A stretch of DNA of 64,000 bases from Pseudomonas thivervalensis (GCF_001269655.1 NZ_LHVE01000002.1:310001-374000); one strand, 5' to 3'. Counted from the first letter of the stretch, positions 44,219 through 54,906 are shown. The notes: a model not told the origin generated them from the sequence alone. Program-made: numbers and translations.

Positions 44219-45328
44219 ATGCACGGCGAATCTCCAATCAAGCGTCGCGAATCCCGGAAAATCTGGGTCGGTAACGTGCCCGTGGGCGGCGATGCGCCAA
44301 TCGCTGTGCAGAGCATGACCAACAGCGACACCAATGACGTGGCCGCCACGGTCGCGCAGATCAACCGCCTGGAAGCCGCCGGTGTCGACATCGTGCGGGT
44401 ATCGGTGCCGGACATGGACGCCGCCGAGGCGTTCGGCAAGATCAAGCAACTGGTCAAGGTCCCCTTGGTCGCCGACATCCACTTCGACTACCGCATCGCC
44501 CTGCGCGTGGCCGAGTTGGGTGTGGATTGCCTGCGCATCAACCCGGGCAACATCGGTCGCGAAGACCGTGTACGTGCCGTGGTGGATGCCGCTCGCGACC
44601 GGGGTATCCCGATCCGCATCGGCGTGAACGCCGGTTCCCTGGAAAAAGACCTGCAAAAGAAATACGGCGAACCGACCCCGGCGGCGCTGGTGGAGTCGGC
44701 CCTGCGCCATGTGGAGCACCTCGAACGCCTGAATTTCCAGGACTTCAAGGTCAGCGTGAAGGCCTCCGACGTGTTCATGGCCGTCGAAGCCTACCGCTTG
44801 CTGGCCAAGGAAATCGTCCAGCCGCTGCACCTGGGCATTACCGAAGCCGGTGGGTTGCGTTCGGGCACGGTGAAATCCGCCGTCGGCCTCGGTATGCTGC
44901 TCGCCGAAGGGATTGGCGATACCATCCGCATCTCGTTGGCGGCTGACCCGGTCGAGGAAGTGAAAGTCGGCTACGACATTCTCAAGTCCCTGCACCTGCG
45001 TTCCCGTGGCATCAACTTCATCGCCTGCCCGAGCTGCTCGCGGCAGAACTTCGATGTGGTCAAGACCATGAACGAACTGGAAGGGCGCCTCGAAGACCTG
45101 CTGGTGCCGCTGGATGTCGCGGTGATCGGTTGCGTGGTCAACGGGCCAGGCGAAGCCAAGGAGGCCCATATCGGCCTGACTGGCGGTACACCGAACCTGA
45201 TTTACATCGACGGCAAGCCGTCGCAGAAACTGACGAATGACAATCTGGTGGATGAGCTGGAACGGCTGATTCGCCAGAAAGCGGCCGAAAAGGTCGAAGC
45301 CGACGCAGCGGTCATCGCGCGCGGTTAA
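44219..45328 (+). CDS. ispG: 4-hydroxy-3-methylbut-2-enyl diphosphate synthase IspG
   Basis: 369 residues. Fe-S ligands are seen in [13 protein letters not shown] and [15 protein letters not shown]. It catalyses the penultimate step of the MEP isoprenoid pathway. TIM-barrel signatures [15 protein letters not shown] and [14 protein letters not shown] are present. It starts 3 bases after rodZ; hisS follows after 22 bases. Confidence 0.97.
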   Translation: MHGESPIKRRESRKIWVGNVPVGGDAPIAVQSMTNSDTNDVAATVAQINRLEAAGVDIVRVSVPDMDAAEAFGKIKQLVKVPLVADIHFDYRIALRVAELGVDCLRINPGNIGREDRVRAVVDAARDRGIPIRIGVNAGSLEKDLQKKYGEPTPAALVESALRHVEHLERLNFQDFKVSVKASDVFMAVEAYRLLAKEIVQPLHLGITEAGGLRSGTVKSAVGLGMLLAEGIGDTIRISLAADPVEEVKVGYDILKSLHLRSRGINFIACPSCSRQNFDVVKTMNELEGRLEDLLVPLDVAVIGCVVNGPGEAKEAHIGLTGGTPNLIYIDGKPSQKLTNDNLVDELERLIRQKAAEKVEADAAVIARG

Positions 45329-45350
45329 GTCGAAAGATTAAGGAATACAC

Positions 45351-46640
45351 GTGAGCAAGTCTCTGCAAGCCATTCGTGGCATGAACGACATCCTGCCCGA
45401 CCAGACGCCCCTGTGGCGTTATTTCGAGGGCACCGTGGCGCGTCTGCTGGATAACTACGGCTACCGGCAGATCCGCATGCCGATCGTCGAGTTCACCGAG
45501 CTGTTCAAGCGCTCCATCGGCGAAGTGACCGACATCGTCGAAAAAGAGATGTACACCTTCGACGACCGCAACGGCGATTCCCTGACCCTGCGCCCCGAAG
45601 GCACGGCGGCTTGCGTCCGTGCGGTGCTCGAACACGGCATCACCGGCGGCGGCCAGGTGCAGAAACTCTGGTACATCGGCCCGATGTTCCGTCACGAACG
45701 CCCGCAGAAAGGCCGTTATCGCCAGTTCCACCAGATTGGCCTGGAAGTGTTCAACCTCGACGGCCCGGACATCGACGCCGAACTGATCGTCATGACCTGG
45801 CGTCTGTGGGGCGAGTTGGGGCTGCGTGATGCGGTCAAGCTCGAGCTCAACAGCCTGGGCACCAGCGAGTCCCGTGGCCGCTACCGTGAAGCGTTGGTGG
45901 AGTTTCTGTCCGCCCACCTGGACAAGCTCGACGAAGACAGCCAGCGCCGCCTGAAGACCAACCCGCTGCGCGTGCTCGACACCAAGAATGCCGAGACCCA
46001 AGCGGTCCTGGTGGACGCGCCGAAAATGGCCGACTACCTCGACGACGAATCCCGTGCCCACTTCGAAGGGCTGAAGGCGCGCCTCGACGCCGTGGGCATT
46101 CCTTACGTGATCAACCCCAAGTTGGTGCGCGGCCTGGATTACTACAGCAAGACCGTCTTCGAGTGGGTCACCGACAAACTCGGCGCCCAGGGCACCGTGT
46201 GTGCCGGCGGCCGCTACGACGGGCTGGTTGAGCAGATGGGCGGCAAGCCGACCCCGGGCGTGGGTTTTGCCATGGGCATCGAGCGCCTGGTGCTGATGCT
46301 TGAAGCCTTGGACAAGGTTCCCGAAGAGCTGTCCCGTCAGGTCGACGTCTACCTGTGCGCCTTTGGCGAGGCCGCCGAGCTGGCAGCCCTGTCGTTGAGC
46401 GAGCGGATCCGTGACCAGTTGCCCAACCTGCGCCTGCAGATCAACGCCGGCGCCGGCAGCTTCAAGAGCCAATTCAAGAAGGCCGACAAGAGCGGTGCGC
46501 TGTACGCATTGATCCTCGGTGACGACGAACTGGCCCAACAAGTGGTAGGTTTCAAACCCCTGCGTGGCCAGGGCGAACAACAAAGCATTGCCTGGGATGC
46601 GCTTGCTGCACACCTGGCCACCTGCGTCGTGCAGGGTTGA
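45351..46640 (+). CDS. hisS: Histidyl-tRNA synthetase
   Basis: 429 residues, a class II synthetase: motif 2 in [25 protein letters not shown], the histidine loops in [15 protein letters not shown] and [11 protein letters not shown], motif 3 in [15 protein letters not shown], and the anticodon-binding C-terminal domain. Essential for translation. Nothing unusual. Confidence 0.97.
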   Translation: MSKSLQAIRGMNDILPDQTPLWRYFEGTVARLLDNYGYRQIRMPIVEFTELFKRSIGEVTDIVEKEMYTFDDRNGDSLTLRPEGTAACVRAVLEHGITGGGQVQKLWYIGPMFRHERPQKGRYRQFHQIGLEVFNLDGPDIDAELIVMTWRLWGELGLRDAVKLELNSLGTSESRGRYREALVEFLSAHLDKLDEDSQRRLKTNPLRVLDTKNAETQAVLVDAPKMADYLDDESRAHFEGLKARLDAVGIPYVINPKLVRGLDYYSKTVFEWVTDKLGAQGTVCAGGRYDGLVEQMGGKPTPGVGFAMGIERLVLMLEALDKVPEELSRQVDVYLCAFGEAAELAALSLSERIRDQLPNLRLQINAGAGSFKSQFKKADKSGALYALILGDDELAQQVVGFKPLRGQGEQQSIAWDALAAHLATCVVQG

Positions 46641-46680
46641 AGCTGTCAAACAGCCGATTTAGCGATTAAGGAGTATTGGG

Positions 46681-47322
46681 GTGTCGAGTACCGAAGATGA
46701 ACAGCTGGCGGATTTGAAGGACTGGTGGACGCGCAACGGCAAGCCGCTGGTCACTGGCGGCCTGTTGGCGCTGGTCATCGTGTTCGGCTGGCAGGCCTAC
46801 CAGAAATACCAGAGCAACCAGTCGCAAGGCGCCTCGGTGCTCTACCAGCAATTGCTGGAAACCACCCTGACCCCGGACGGCAAGCCTGACGCGGCCCGCG
46901 TGGCGGACCTGGCCGGCAAGCTCGACAAGGAATTCGCCGGCACTGCCTACGCGCAGTACGGTCGCCTGTTCGTGGCCAAGGTGGCGGTGGACAGCGGCAA
47001 GCTGGACGACGCGGCCGCCGAGCTCAAAGGCATCGTCGACAAACCGGTCAACCCGACCCTGGGCGAAGTGGCGCGTCAGCGCCTGGCCCAGGTGCTGGCT
47101 GCACAGAACAAGGCCGAAGACGCCTTGAAGCTGCTCGACGGTGATGCCGACAAGGCGTTCCTGGCGACCCGCGAAGAACTCAAGGGCGACCTGCTGGTAC
47201 AGCTGGGCCGTGCCGATGAGGCCCATGCGGCCTACCAAAAAGCCAAGGCTGCGCTGTCGGATGAAGCCGCAGTCGGTGGCCTGCAAATCAAGCTGGACGA
47301 CCTGGCCAAAGGGGATGCGTGA
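46681..47322 (+). CDS. YfgM-type membrane-anchored TPR protein
   Basis: 213 residues from GTG 46681 (TAAGGAG upstream). N-terminal cytosolic part EDEQLADLKDWWTRNGKPLV, one membrane span (TGGLLALVIVFGWQAYQKY), then periplasmic TPR-like helices (AAELKGIVDKPVNPTLGEVAR, RQRLAQVLAAQNKAEDALKLL). The E. coli homologue YfgM sits at SecYEG and helps hand over proteins to periplasmic chaperones. It overlaps bamB by 8 bases. Confidence 0.9.
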   Translation: MSSTEDEQLADLKDWWTRNGKPLVTGGLLALVIVFGWQAYQKYQSNQSQGASVLYQQLLETTLTPDGKPDAARVADLAGKLDKEFAGTAYAQYGRLFVAKVAVDSGKLDDAAAELKGIVDKPVNPTLGEVARQRLAQVLAAQNKAEDALKLLDGDADKAFLATREELKGDLLVQLGRADEAHAAYQKAKAALSDEAAVGGLQIKLDDLAKGDA

Positions 47323-48466
47323 CGTGATCCGTTGGAAACATGCAGCATTGCTGGCCCTGGCCATTCTGGCCGCGGGTTGCAGCAGCAACAGCAAGAAAGA
47401 ACTGCCGCCGGCCGAACTGACCGACTTCAAAGAAGAAGTCGTGCTGCAGAAGCAGTGGAGCCGTTCCATCGGCGATGGCCAGGGTGAAACCTACAATATG
47501 CTGGTGCCGGCCATCGATGGCGACACCATCTATGCAGGCGACGTTACCGGCGTGGTGATGGCGATGGACCGCACCAACGGCGACGTCAAATGGGAAAAGG
47601 ATCTTGAACTGCCGGTTTCCGGCGCCGTTGGCGTGGGTTACGGACTGGTCATGATCGGCACGCTCAAGGGCGAGATCGTCGCCCTGGACGCGAGCAGCGG
47701 TGAAGAAAAATGGCGCGCCCGCGTGACCAGCGAAGTGCTCGCACCGCCCGCTACCAACGGTGACGTGGTGGTGGTGCAGACCCAGGACGACCGTCTGATT
47801 GGCCTGGATGCCGCCACCGGCAACCAGCGCTGGCTGTACGACAGCACCCCGGCGGTCCTGACCCTGCGCGGCACCAGCGCGCCGATCGTCACCAACCGCC
47901 TGGCGGTGGCTGGCTTGTCGACCGGTAAAGTGGTCGCCTTGGATATTTCCAACGGCGTGCCGGTGTGGGAGCAGCGCGTAGCGATCCCGCAAGGTCGTTC
48001 GGAACTGGAGCGTGTGGTCGACATCGACGGCGGCTTGCTGCTGTCCGGCGGTACGCTGTACGTCGCCAGCTACCAAGGCCGCGTCGCGGCACTGGACCTG
48101 GAAAGCGGTCGTCCGCTGTGGCAGCGCGATGCGTCCAGCTACGCCGGTGTCGCCCAGGGTTTTGGCAGCGTCTACGTGAGCCTGTCCTCGGGTACCGTCG
48201 AAGGCGTTGACGAGCGTTCCACCACCGCATTGTGGAGCAACGATTCCCTGGCCCGTCGTCAACTGTCGGCCCCGGAGGTGTTCTCCAGCTACGTCGCAGT
48301 GGGTGACCTGGAAGGTTACCTGCACCTGCTCAGTCAGGTGGACGGTCGTTTCGTCGGCCGTGAGCGCATCGACAGCGACGGCCTGCGTGCCCGTCCGCTG
48401 GTGGTGGGCAACATGATCTATGTGTATGGCAACAGCGGCAAACTGGAAGCCCTGACCATCAAGTAA
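47315..48466 (+). CDS. bamB: Outer membrane assembly lipoprotein BamB
   Basis: 383 residues. Start ATG 47315 (MRDVIRWKHAALLALAILA) leads to a lipobox LAAGC; an in-frame GTG 9 bases later also fits. The eight-bladed PQQ-type propeller shows repeated GDVKWEKDL, ALDASSGEEKWRARV and GLDAATGNQRWLYD blades. BamB helps the BAM complex insert outer-membrane barrels. The 5' end overlaps the YfgM-type gene. The transcript ends near an imperfect hairpin (GCTTGGG/CCCAAGC, 48473-48492). Confidence 0.95.
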   Translation: MRDVIRWKHAALLALAILAAGCSSNSKKELPPAELTDFKEEVVLQKQWSRSIGDGQGETYNMLVPAIDGDTIYAGDVTGVVMAMDRTNGDVKWEKDLELPVSGAVGVGYGLVMIGTLKGEIVALDASSGEEKWRARVTSEVLAPPATNGDVVVVQTQDDRLIGLDAATGNQRWLYDSTPAVLTLRGTSAPIVTNRLAVAGLSTGKVVALDISNGVPVWEQRVAIPQGRSELERVVDIDGGLLLSGGTLYVASYQGRVAALDLESGRPLWQRDASSYAGVAQGFGSVYVSLSSGTVEGVDERSTTALWSNDSLARRQLSAPEVFSSYVAVGDLEGYLHLLSQVDGRFVGRERIDSDGLRARPLVVGNMIYVYGNSGKLEALTIK

Positions 48467-48504
48467 GACTATGCTTGGGTTAATTCCCAAGCGGCTTCAT
48501 TCAT

Positions 48505-48591
48505 GTGGGAGCGAGCTTGCTCGCGAAAGCGTTGGATCAGTCGATATCCATGTCACTGGACTACCGCTATCGCGAGCAAGCTCACTCCTAC
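48505..48591. repeat. REPIN, GTGGGAGCGAGC type
   Basis: Copies at 48505-48530 (forward) and 48564-48591 (inverted, with a CTCACTCCTAC variant end). Confidence 0.75.
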
Positions 48592-48666
48592 AGAATGGCC
48601 CCCGAGCACCAGCCGCTGCCTCGCAGCGGCTTTTGTATTTTCTGAAATAACGAAGTGGAGAGCCGC

Positions 48667-50139
48667 ATGGTTCCCGTAATCGCCCTGGTGGGCCGACCGA
48701 ACGTCGGCAAGTCCACCTTGTTCAACCGCCTGACCAGGACTCGCGACGCCATTGTCGGCGACTTGTCCGGTCTGACCCGTGATCGCCAATACGGTGAGGC
48801 CAAGTGGCAAGGGCGTACCTATATTCTGGTCGACACCGGCGGCATCTCCGGTGATGAACACGGCATGGATGAAAAAATGGCCGAGCAGTCGCTGCTCGCC
48901 ATTGAAGAAGCCGATGTGGTGCTGTTCCTGGTAGACGCCAAGGCCGGTTTTACCGCCGCCGACCAGATGATCGCCGAGCATTTGCGCAAGCGTAACAAGC
49001 GCTCCTACGTGGTCGCCAACAAGGTCGACAACATCGACCCGGACATGGCCCGCGCCGAGTTCGCGCCGTTGGGCATGGGCCAGGCGATCCCGATCGCCGG
49101 TGCTCACGGGCGTGGCATCACCCAGATGCTGGAAATTGCTCTGGAGAGTTTCCCCAAGGACGACGCGGAAGAGCCGGAAGAGGGCGAGGAAGAGATTGTT
49201 GCCGAAGGCGAGGAAGCCAAGCGCATTCCGGGCCCGAGCGAAAAAGACGGGATCAAGATCGCCATCATCGGCCGCCCGAACGTGGGCAAGTCGACCCTGG
49301 TCAACCGCATGCTCGGCGAAGACCGGGTCATCGTCTACGACCAGCCTGGCACCACCCGCGACAGCATCTACATTCCCTTCGAGCGTAACGAAGAGAAGTA
49401 CACGCTGATCGACACCGCCGGTGTGCGCAAGCGCGGCAAGATCCACGAAGAAGTTGAAAAGTTCTCCGTGGTCAAGACCTTGCAGGCGATCAAAGACGCC
49501 AACGTGGTGATCTTCGTGATGGACGCCCGCGAGGGTGTGGTCGACCACGACCTGAACCTGCTGGGCTTTGCCCTGGAAGCCGGTCGAGCGCTGGTCATCG
49601 CGATCAACAAGTGGGACGGCATGACGCCGAGCGAGCGGGATTTCGTCAAGGTTGAATTGCAGCGCCGGCTGTTCTTCGTCGACTTCGCCGACATCCACTT
49701 CATCTCGGCCTTGCACGGCACAGGCGTGGGCAACCTCTACGCTTCGGTGCAAAACTCGTTCAAGTCGGCGGTGACCCGCTGGCCGACCAACCGCCTGACC
49801 CAGATCCTCGAAGATGCGGTGGGCGAGCACGCGCCGCCGATGGTCAACAACCGCCGGATCAAGCTGCGCTACGCCCACTTGGGCGGCGCCAACCCGCCGA
49901 TTATCGTGATCCACGGTAACCAGATCGAGAAGGTGCCCAAGTCGTACGTTCGCTACCTGGAGAACACCTACCGTCGCGTCCTGAAGCTGGTCGGCACGCC
50001 GATCCGCATCGAGTTCAAGGGCGGCGAGAACCCGTACGAAGGCAACAAGAACACGCTCACCGACCGCCAGGTCAACAAGAAGCGCCGCTTGATGTCGCAC
50101 CACAAGAAGGCCGACAAGAAGCGCCGCGACAAGCGCTGA
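48667..50139 (+). CDS. der: Ribosome-assembly GTPase Der (EngA)
   Basis: 490 residues with two tandem GTPase domains: [18 protein letters not shown] and NKVDN in the first; [24 protein letters not shown] and NKWDG in the second. An acidic linker ([20 protein letters not shown]) separates them, and a KH-like domain with a very basic tail ([11 protein letters not shown]) ends the protein. It is needed for 50S subunit maturation. ATG 48667 is chosen over an upstream GTG at 48655. Confidence 0.97.
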   Translation: MVPVIALVGRPNVGKSTLFNRLTRTRDAIVGDLSGLTRDRQYGEAKWQGRTYILVDTGGISGDEHGMDEKMAEQSLLAIEEADVVLFLVDAKAGFTAADQMIAEHLRKRNKRSYVVANKVDNIDPDMARAEFAPLGMGQAIPIAGAHGRGITQMLEIALESFPKDDAEEPEEGEEEIVAEGEEAKRIPGPSEKDGIKIAIIGRPNVGKSTLVNRMLGEDRVIVYDQPGTTRDSIYIPFERNEEKYTLIDTAGVRKRGKIHEEVEKFSVVKTLQAIKDANVVIFVMDAREGVVDHDLNLLGFALEAGRALVIAINKWDGMTPSERDFVKVELQRRLFFVDFADIHFISALHGTGVGNLYASVQNSFKSAVTRWPTNRLTQILEDAVGEHAPPMVNNRRIKLRYAHLGGANPPIIVIHGNQIEKVPKSYVRYLENTYRRVLKLVGTPIRIEFKGGENPYEGNKNTLTDRQVNKKRRLMSHHKKADKKRRDKR

Positions 50140-50185
50140 TCGGGCCTGCTGTCCGGAAGAGCTTTTGTGGCGATTCGGTGACAAG

Positions 50186-50213
50186 AAAAGGGTGCCCTTG
50201 TGGCACCCTTTTT
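50186..50213 (+). terminator. Terminator after der
   Basis: AAAAGGGTGCC and GGCACCCTTTTT form an 11-bp stem with a short loop. Confidence 0.88.
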
Positions 50214-50286
50214 CATGCCCGGCGATTGGGCTATCCTCGAACTCTCCCGCGCCGCACCAGAGCCGGGTGCAGAGCAGGGACCCTCC

Positions 50287-51435
50287 ATGATCACCAGCAA
50301 GTTGCCGAACGTCGGCATCACGATTTTCACCCAGATGTCCCGCCTCGCCGCGCAGACGGGCGCGTTGAACCTGTCCCAGGGCTTTCCCGATTTCGATGGC
50401 CCGCAGGCCCTGCGCGATGCGGTCGGCCGGCACATCGCCCAAGGTCATAACCAGTACTCGCCCATGACCGGCCTGCCGGCGCTGCGCCAGCAGATCGCGG
50501 CGAAGATCGCCCGCTGCTACGGCGCCCACGTTGATGCCGACCAGGAAGTCACCGTGACCCCTGGCGCGACCCAAGCGATTTTCTGCGCCATCGCGGCGGT
50601 GGTCCACAGCGGCGACGAAGTGATCGTCTTCGACCCCAGCTACGACAGCTACGAGCCTTCCGTGCAATTGGCCGGTGGGCGTTGCGTGCACGTGCCATTG
50701 GGCCTGGATGATTTCGCCATCGACTTCGAGAAGCTCGGCGAAGCCCTGAGCCCGCGCACGCGCATGATCATCCTCAACTCGCCGCACAACCCCAGCGGCG
50801 CCCTGATCAGCCGCGCCGAACTGGACCAGTTGGCGGCGCTGATTCGCGACCGTGACATCTACCTGGTCAGCGATGAGGTCTACGAGCACCTGGTATTCGA
50901 CGGCGTCGCTCATGCCAGCGTCCTCGCCCATGAGGAGCTGTACCGTCGTGCCTTCGTCGTCAGCTCGTTCGGCAAGACCTACCACGTCACCGGCTGGAAA
51001 ACCGGCTACGTAGTGGCGCCAGCGGCCCTGACGGCAGAGCTGCGCAAGGTGCACCAGTACGTCAGCTTCTGCGGCGTGACGCCGTTGCAGTACGCCCTGG
51101 CCGACTTCATGGCCGAGCATCCGGAACACGTCGACGAACTGCCGGACTTCTACCAGGCCAAGCGCGACCTGTTCTGCGATCTGCTGGCCCCGTCGCGGTT
51201 CAGCTTCAAGCGCGTGACCGGCACGTATTTCCAGCTGGTGGATTACTCGCAGATTCGCCCGGACCTGAACGACGTCGACATGGCGCTGTGGATGACCCGC
51301 GAGCATGGCGTGGCGACGATTCCGATCTCGGTGTTCTACCAGGACCCACCACGAGGCCAGCGCCTGGTGCGCCTGTGCTTTGCCAAACGCGAGGAGACGC
51401 TGCGCGAAGCGGCGGAAAAACTATGCGTGATTTGA
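50287..51435 (+). CDS. PLP aminotransferase, methionine/glutamine type (YbdL-like)
   Basis: 382 residues, class I aminotransferase. Pocket signatures: NLSQGFPDFDGPQALRDAV, the Asn-Pro turn NSPHNPSGALIS, DEVYEHLVFDG and the PLP lysine in SSFGKTYHVTGWKTGYV. YbdL-type enzymes act on methionine, glutamine or aromatic amino acids with keto-acid partners. The next gene, an omega-amidase, overlaps it by 13 bases, as in methionine salvage by the glutamine transaminase-omega-amidase route. ATG 50287 is preferred over a 5' extension in the preceding terminator region. Confidence 0.87.
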   Translation: MITSKLPNVGITIFTQMSRLAAQTGALNLSQGFPDFDGPQALRDAVGRHIAQGHNQYSPMTGLPALRQQIAAKIARCYGAHVDADQEVTVTPGATQAIFCAIAAVVHSGDEVIVFDPSYDSYEPSVQLAGGRCVHVPLGLDDFAIDFEKLGEALSPRTRMIILNSPHNPSGALISRAELDQLAALIRDRDIYLVSDEVYEHLVFDGVAHASVLAHEELYRRAFVVSSFGKTYHVTGWKTGYVVAPAALTAELRKVHQYVSFCGVTPLQYALADFMAEHPEHVDELPDFYQAKRDLFCDLLAPSRFSFKRVTGTYFQLVDYSQIRPDLNDVDMALWMTREHGVATIPISVFYQDPPRGQRLVRLCFAKREETLREAAEKLCVI

Positions 51436-52217
51436 GCACATTACCGGACCTCGACATTGCCCTGGTCCAGACCACCCTGGCCTGGCACGACCGCGAGGCC
51501 AACCTGGAACATTTCGAAGCGCTGCTCGAACAGGCGCGGGGGGCTGACTTGATCATCCTCCCGGAAATGTTCACCACCGGTTTTTCCATGGAGTCCGAAA
51601 CCCTGGCGGAGCCGGAGAACGGCCCGACGCGCCAATGGCTCAAGGCCCAGGCAGCGAAGCTGGACGCGGTCATCACGGGTAGCGTGATCGTCCAGGCCGG
51701 CGACGGCAGCCATCGCAATCGCCTGCTGTGGGCGCGCCCGGACGGTGAAGTGCTGCATTACGACAAGCGTCACCTGTTTCGCATGGCCGGTGAACACAAC
51801 CACTTCACGCCGGGCGAACGACAAGTACTGTTCGAGCTCAAGGGCTGGCGGATTCGCCCGTTGATTTGCTACGACCTGCGCTTCCCTGTGTGGAGCCGCG
51901 ATGCCGAGGACACCGACCTGCTGCTGTATACCGCCAACTGGCCCGGGGCGCGGCGTCAGCACTGGAATCGGCTGCTGCCGGCCAGGGCCATCGAAAATCT
52001 ATGCTACGTGGCGGCGGTCAACCGCGTCGGCACCGATGGCAAGGGCTTCGCCTACACCGGTGACAGCCAGGTGCTGGACTTCCAGGGTGAAACCTTGCTC
52101 AGCGCCGGCGAAGCCGATGGTGTGTTCAAGGTGTGTTTGAGCGCGGCGGACCTGGCGGCCTATCGCACGCGGTTTCCGGCGAACCTGGACGCCGACCGCT
52201 TCGAATTCACTAATTGA
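51423..52217 (+). CDS. Nitrilase-family omega-amidase (YafV-like)
   Basis: 264 residues. The catalytic triad of the nitrilase family is present: Glu in LIILPEMFTTGFSME, Lys in YDKRHLFRMAGE, Cys in RPLICYDLRFPVWSR. YafV-like enzymes remove the amide from 2-oxoglutaramate or 2-oxosuccinamate made by amide-dependent transaminases. The overlap with the aminotransferase gene shows linked expression and supports this role. Confidence 0.87.
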   Translation: MRDLSTLPDLDIALVQTTLAWHDREANLEHFEALLEQARGADLIILPEMFTTGFSMESETLAEPENGPTRQWLKAQAAKLDAVITGSVIVQAGDGSHRNRLLWARPDGEVLHYDKRHLFRMAGEHNHFTPGERQVLFELKGWRIRPLICYDLRFPVWSRDAEDTDLLLYTANWPGARRQHWNRLLPARAIENLCYVAAVNRVGTDGKGFAYTGDSQVLDFQGETLLSAGEADGVFKVCLSAADLAAYRTRFPANLDADRFEFTN

Positions 52218-52281
52218 AACGATTCAGCCCTTAAGAAATGGTGTTGCGTGCCGATAACGGGTCAGCCAAGGAGGAGTCCCT

Positions 52282-52698
52282 ATGACCAGCATCAGCGCAA
52301 CGACCATAAACCCTTACCTGTCGTCAGCCCCTAAAGTCTCCATCCGGGGAGCTGAAGAAGAAAAAGCGGTCAGTCCAGTGACATCGACCGAGACCGGCGA
52401 AGACAAGGACAAGAAACTGGAAGCCGACACCGGCGGCGCGAGTATCGCTGGCGTGGGAGGTAGCAGCGGCAGCGACGTCATCGAACAGTTGAAGAAACAG
52501 ATCGAGCGGACCGAGAAGCTGCTGGCCGAACAGCAAGCCCAGTTGGCCCAGGTCCAGCAAAGCCGGGCCGATGAGGAGCAGAAAGCCCAGGAAACGACGG
52601 CGATCCAGATTCAGATCATGGCGACCCAGGCGACTTTGCAGACCTTGCAGGCCGCGCTGTTGCAGGCGATCACTGTTTCGATCGATACCCATGCCTGA
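52282..52698 (+). CDS. FlxA-like coiled-coil protein
   Basis: 138 residues. A low-complexity Thr/Ser/Glu N-terminus (ATTINPYLSSAPKVS) is followed by a long coiled coil (~68-125: QLKKQIERTEKLLAEQQAQLAQVQ..., QIQIMATQATLQTLQAALLQ). The pattern fits the FlxA-like family, named for a flagellar-regulon gene of E. coli; biochemical role unknown. A Shine-Dalgarno (AAGGAGGAG) precedes ATG. Its promoter is not clear. Confidence 0.7.
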   Translation: MTSISATTINPYLSSAPKVSIRGAEEEKAVSPVTSTETGEDKDKKLEADTGGASIAGVGGSSGSDVIEQLKKQIERTEKLLAEQQAQLAQVQQSRADEEQKAQETTAIQIQIMATQATLQTLQAALLQAITVSIDTHA

Positions 52699-52718
52699 CA
52701 TTTTGGTTGCCTGACAGG

Positions 52719-52796
52719 CCGCTATCGCGAGCAAGCGCGCTCCCACAGGGTTTTGCATCATGCCGACCAGTGTGGGAGCGAGCCTGCTCGCGATGA
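52719..52796. repeat. REPIN, GTGGGAGCGAGC type
   Basis: Inverted copy 52719-52746 and forward copy 52772-52796 (GTGGGAGCGAGCCTGCTCGC). Confidence 0.8.
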
Positions 52797-52831
52797 GGCC
52801 CAGCCAGGCAACACAAAATCATCCGCCAAAC

Positions 52832-52867
52832 AAAAAGGCCCCAGGGTTCACACCCCAGGGCCTTTTT
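52832..52867 (-). terminator. Terminator of leuA
   Basis: AAAAAGGCCC and GGGCCTTTTT flank a 16-base loop; works for the minus-strand leuA transcript. Confidence 0.85.
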
Positions 52868-52883
52868 GCATTTCAGCCTGGGA

Positions 52884-54563
52884 TCAGGCTGCCTTGGCTT
52901 CCGGCTGGCTCAGCGACCGGTTCAGCGCACTGAACAGCGCCTTGAAGCTGGCGGTGGTGATGTTTTCATCGATACCCACGCCATGCACCGCACGCTCGCC
53001 ATTGACCCGCAGTTCGATGTACGCCGCCGCCTTGGCATTGGTGCCGGCGCCGATGGCGTGTTCGTTGTAGTCCATGATCTCCACCGGAATCGGCAGCCCG
53101 GCCACCAGCGCTTCTAGGGCGCCGTTGCCTCTGCCGCGCCAGTGCAGGTTGGTCTCGCCCTGGCCCTTGCTCGCCACTTCCACTTCCACGGCGCTGTTGC
53201 CGTTTTCTTCCTGCAGGCGATGGCTGACCAGCGCATACGGGGTGTTGGCTTGCAGGTATTCACGCTGGAGCAGGGCGTGGATCTGTTGAGCAGTCATTTC
53301 CAGGCCCAGGCGATCGGTTTCGCGCTGCACCACCTGGCTGAACTCGATCTGCATGCGACGCGGCAGGCTGATGCCGTATTCCTGTTCCAGCAGGTAGGCG
53401 ATACCGCCCTTGCCCGACTGGCTGTTCACGCGAATCACCGCCTCGTAGCTGCGACCGATATCGGCCGGGTCGATCGGCAGGTACGGCACTTCCCACAGGG
53501 TGTCCGATTTCTGCTGGGCGAAACCTTTGCGGATCGCATCCTGGTGCGATCCGGAGAACGCGGTGTGAACCAGGTCGCCGACGTACGGATGACGCGGGTG
53601 CACCGGGATCTGGTTGCATTCCTCGACCACTTTGCGCACGCCGTCGATGTCGGAGAAGTCCAGTTCAGGGTTGATGCCCTGGGTGTAGAGGTTCAATGCA
53701 ACGGTCACCAGGTCGACGTTACCGGTGCGTTCGCCGTTGCCGAACAGGCAGCCTTCGACACGGTCGGCGCCGGCCATCAGGCCCAGCTCGGTGGCGGCCA
53801 CGCCGGTGCCACGGTCGTTGTGGGTGTGCAGGCTGATGAGCACGCTGTCACGACGGGTGATGTTGCGGTGGAACCACTCGATCTGGTCGGCGTAGATGTT
53901 CGGGGTGGCAACTTCCACGGTGGCGGGCAGGTTGAGGATCACCTTGCGCTCAGGCGTCGGGTTCCAGACCTCGATCACGGCGTCGCAGACTTCCTTGGCG
54001 AATTCCAGCTCAGTGGCGCTGAAGGTTTCTGGCGAGTATTCGAACTGCCACTGGGTTTCCGGCTGCTGGGCGGCGTATTTGACGAACAGCTTGGCCGCGT
54101 TCACCGCGATTTCCTTCACGCCTTCCTTGTCCTGGTTGAACACGATGCGGCGGAACGACGGGCAGGTGGCGTTGTACAGGTGGACGATGGCCTTTTTCGC
54201 GCCACGCAGGGATTCGAACGTGCGGGCGATCAGGTCTTCACGGGCCTGGGTCAGCACCTGGATGGTGGTGTCGTCCGGGATGTGGCCTTCCTCGATGAGG
54301 GTGCGTACGAAGTCGAAGTCGGTCTGGGAAGCGGCTGGGAACGAGGCTTCGATTTCTTTCACGCCCACTGCAACGAGGGTTTTCCAGAAACGCAGCTTCT
54401 TGACCGCGTCCATCGGCTCGATCAGCGACTGGTTACCGTCGCGCAGGTCGGAGCTGCACCAGATCGGCGCGGCGGTGATGGTCTTCGACGGCCAGGTGCG
54501 ATCCGGCAGGTTGATGGTCGGGAAGGCGCGGTATTTCGAAGACGGGTCTTTGAGCATGCTCAT
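52884..54563 (-). CDS. leuA: 2-isopropylmalate synthase
   Basis: 559 residues, the long LeuA form used by pseudomonads. It condenses 2-ketoisovalerate with acetyl-CoA as the first committed step to leucine. Seen are [18 protein letters not shown] (metal and substrate site), [20 protein letters not shown] (catalytic His pair), [20 protein letters not shown], and a C-terminal allosteric region (~430-550: EEQ-type helix, [17 protein letters not shown]). A short leader peptide gene lies 90 bases upstream (54653-54730). The Shine-Dalgarno AAGGA stands 9 bases before ATG. Confidence 0.96.
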   Translation of the reverse strand: MSMLKDPSSKYRAFPTINLPDRTWPSKTITAAPIWCSSDLRDGNQSLIEPMDAVKKLRFWKTLVAVGVKEIEASFPAASQTDFDFVRTLIEEGHIPDDTTIQVLTQAREDLIARTFESLRGAKKAIVHLYNATCPSFRRIVFNQDKEGVKEIAVNAAKLFVKYAAQQPETQWQFEYSPETFSATELEFAKEVCDAVIEVWNPTPERKVILNLPATVEVATPNIYADQIEWFHRNITRRDSVLISLHTHNDRGTGVAATELGLMAGADRVEGCLFGNGERTGNVDLVTVALNLYTQGINPELDFSDIDGVRKVVEECNQIPVHPRHPYVGDLVHTAFSGSHQDAIRKGFAQQKSDTLWEVPYLPIDPADIGRSYEAVIRVNSQSGKGGIAYLLEQEYGISLPRRMQIEFSQVVQRETDRLGLEMTAQQIHALLQREYLQANTPYALVSHRLQEENGNSAVEVEVASKGQGETNLHWRGRGNGALEALVAGLPIPVEIMDYNEHAIGAGTNAKAAAYIELRVNGERAVHGVGIDENITTASFKALFSALNRSLSQPEAKAA

Positions 54564-54652
54564 GAGGAAATCCTTATTGTCGTGGCCGGAAAAAGGCGGC
54601 CTGCCGGTGGTTCGAATGGGGTGGCTTCACAGCCGGGACGAGGTGCCGCGAT

Positions 54653-54730
54653 TCAGCCCGGCAGTCGTGCACTGACGAGGCACAGGCTGCGGTGCTGGCG
54701 AAGCTGGATGAGGGTGTGAGAGGTTTTCAT
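54653..54730 (-). CDS. Leader peptide upstream of leuA (25 aa)
   Basis: ATG 54730 is preceded by AGGG at 7 bases and opens MKTSHTLIQLRQHRSLCLVS, ending ARLPG. Five of its 25 residues are leucine, scattered (positions 7, 10, 16, 18, 23), plus two valine/isoleucine. The position, 90 bases before leuA on the same strand, fits transcription attenuation controlled by leucine supply. A GC-rich pairing GGCCG/CGGCC lies just before the leuA ribosome-binding site. No tandem Leu run is present, so control could instead act on translation. Confidence 0.55.
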   Translation of the reverse strand: MKTSHTLIQLRQHRSLCLVSARLPG

Positions 54731-54906
54731 GATTCAACCCTAACCGCGTGGACGGGGGGTTGCAAGCAGTCGGAAAAAATTGGGAGAAGTTCTGTTTTGG
54801 AAATGATTTGCGGGATTTAATCGCGCATGTTCGAGATTAGGTTCCTGGAAATTGCGTCGATGTTTTTAGCTTGGCAATCCGCAGGAGGTGGTGATGCGAC
54901 TGCCGT

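Noticed and set aside
48553..51306. 917-residue minus-strand open frame opposite der and the aminotransferase
   Set aside because: It spans two convincing plus-strand genes and a terminator; composition is typical of antisense frames.
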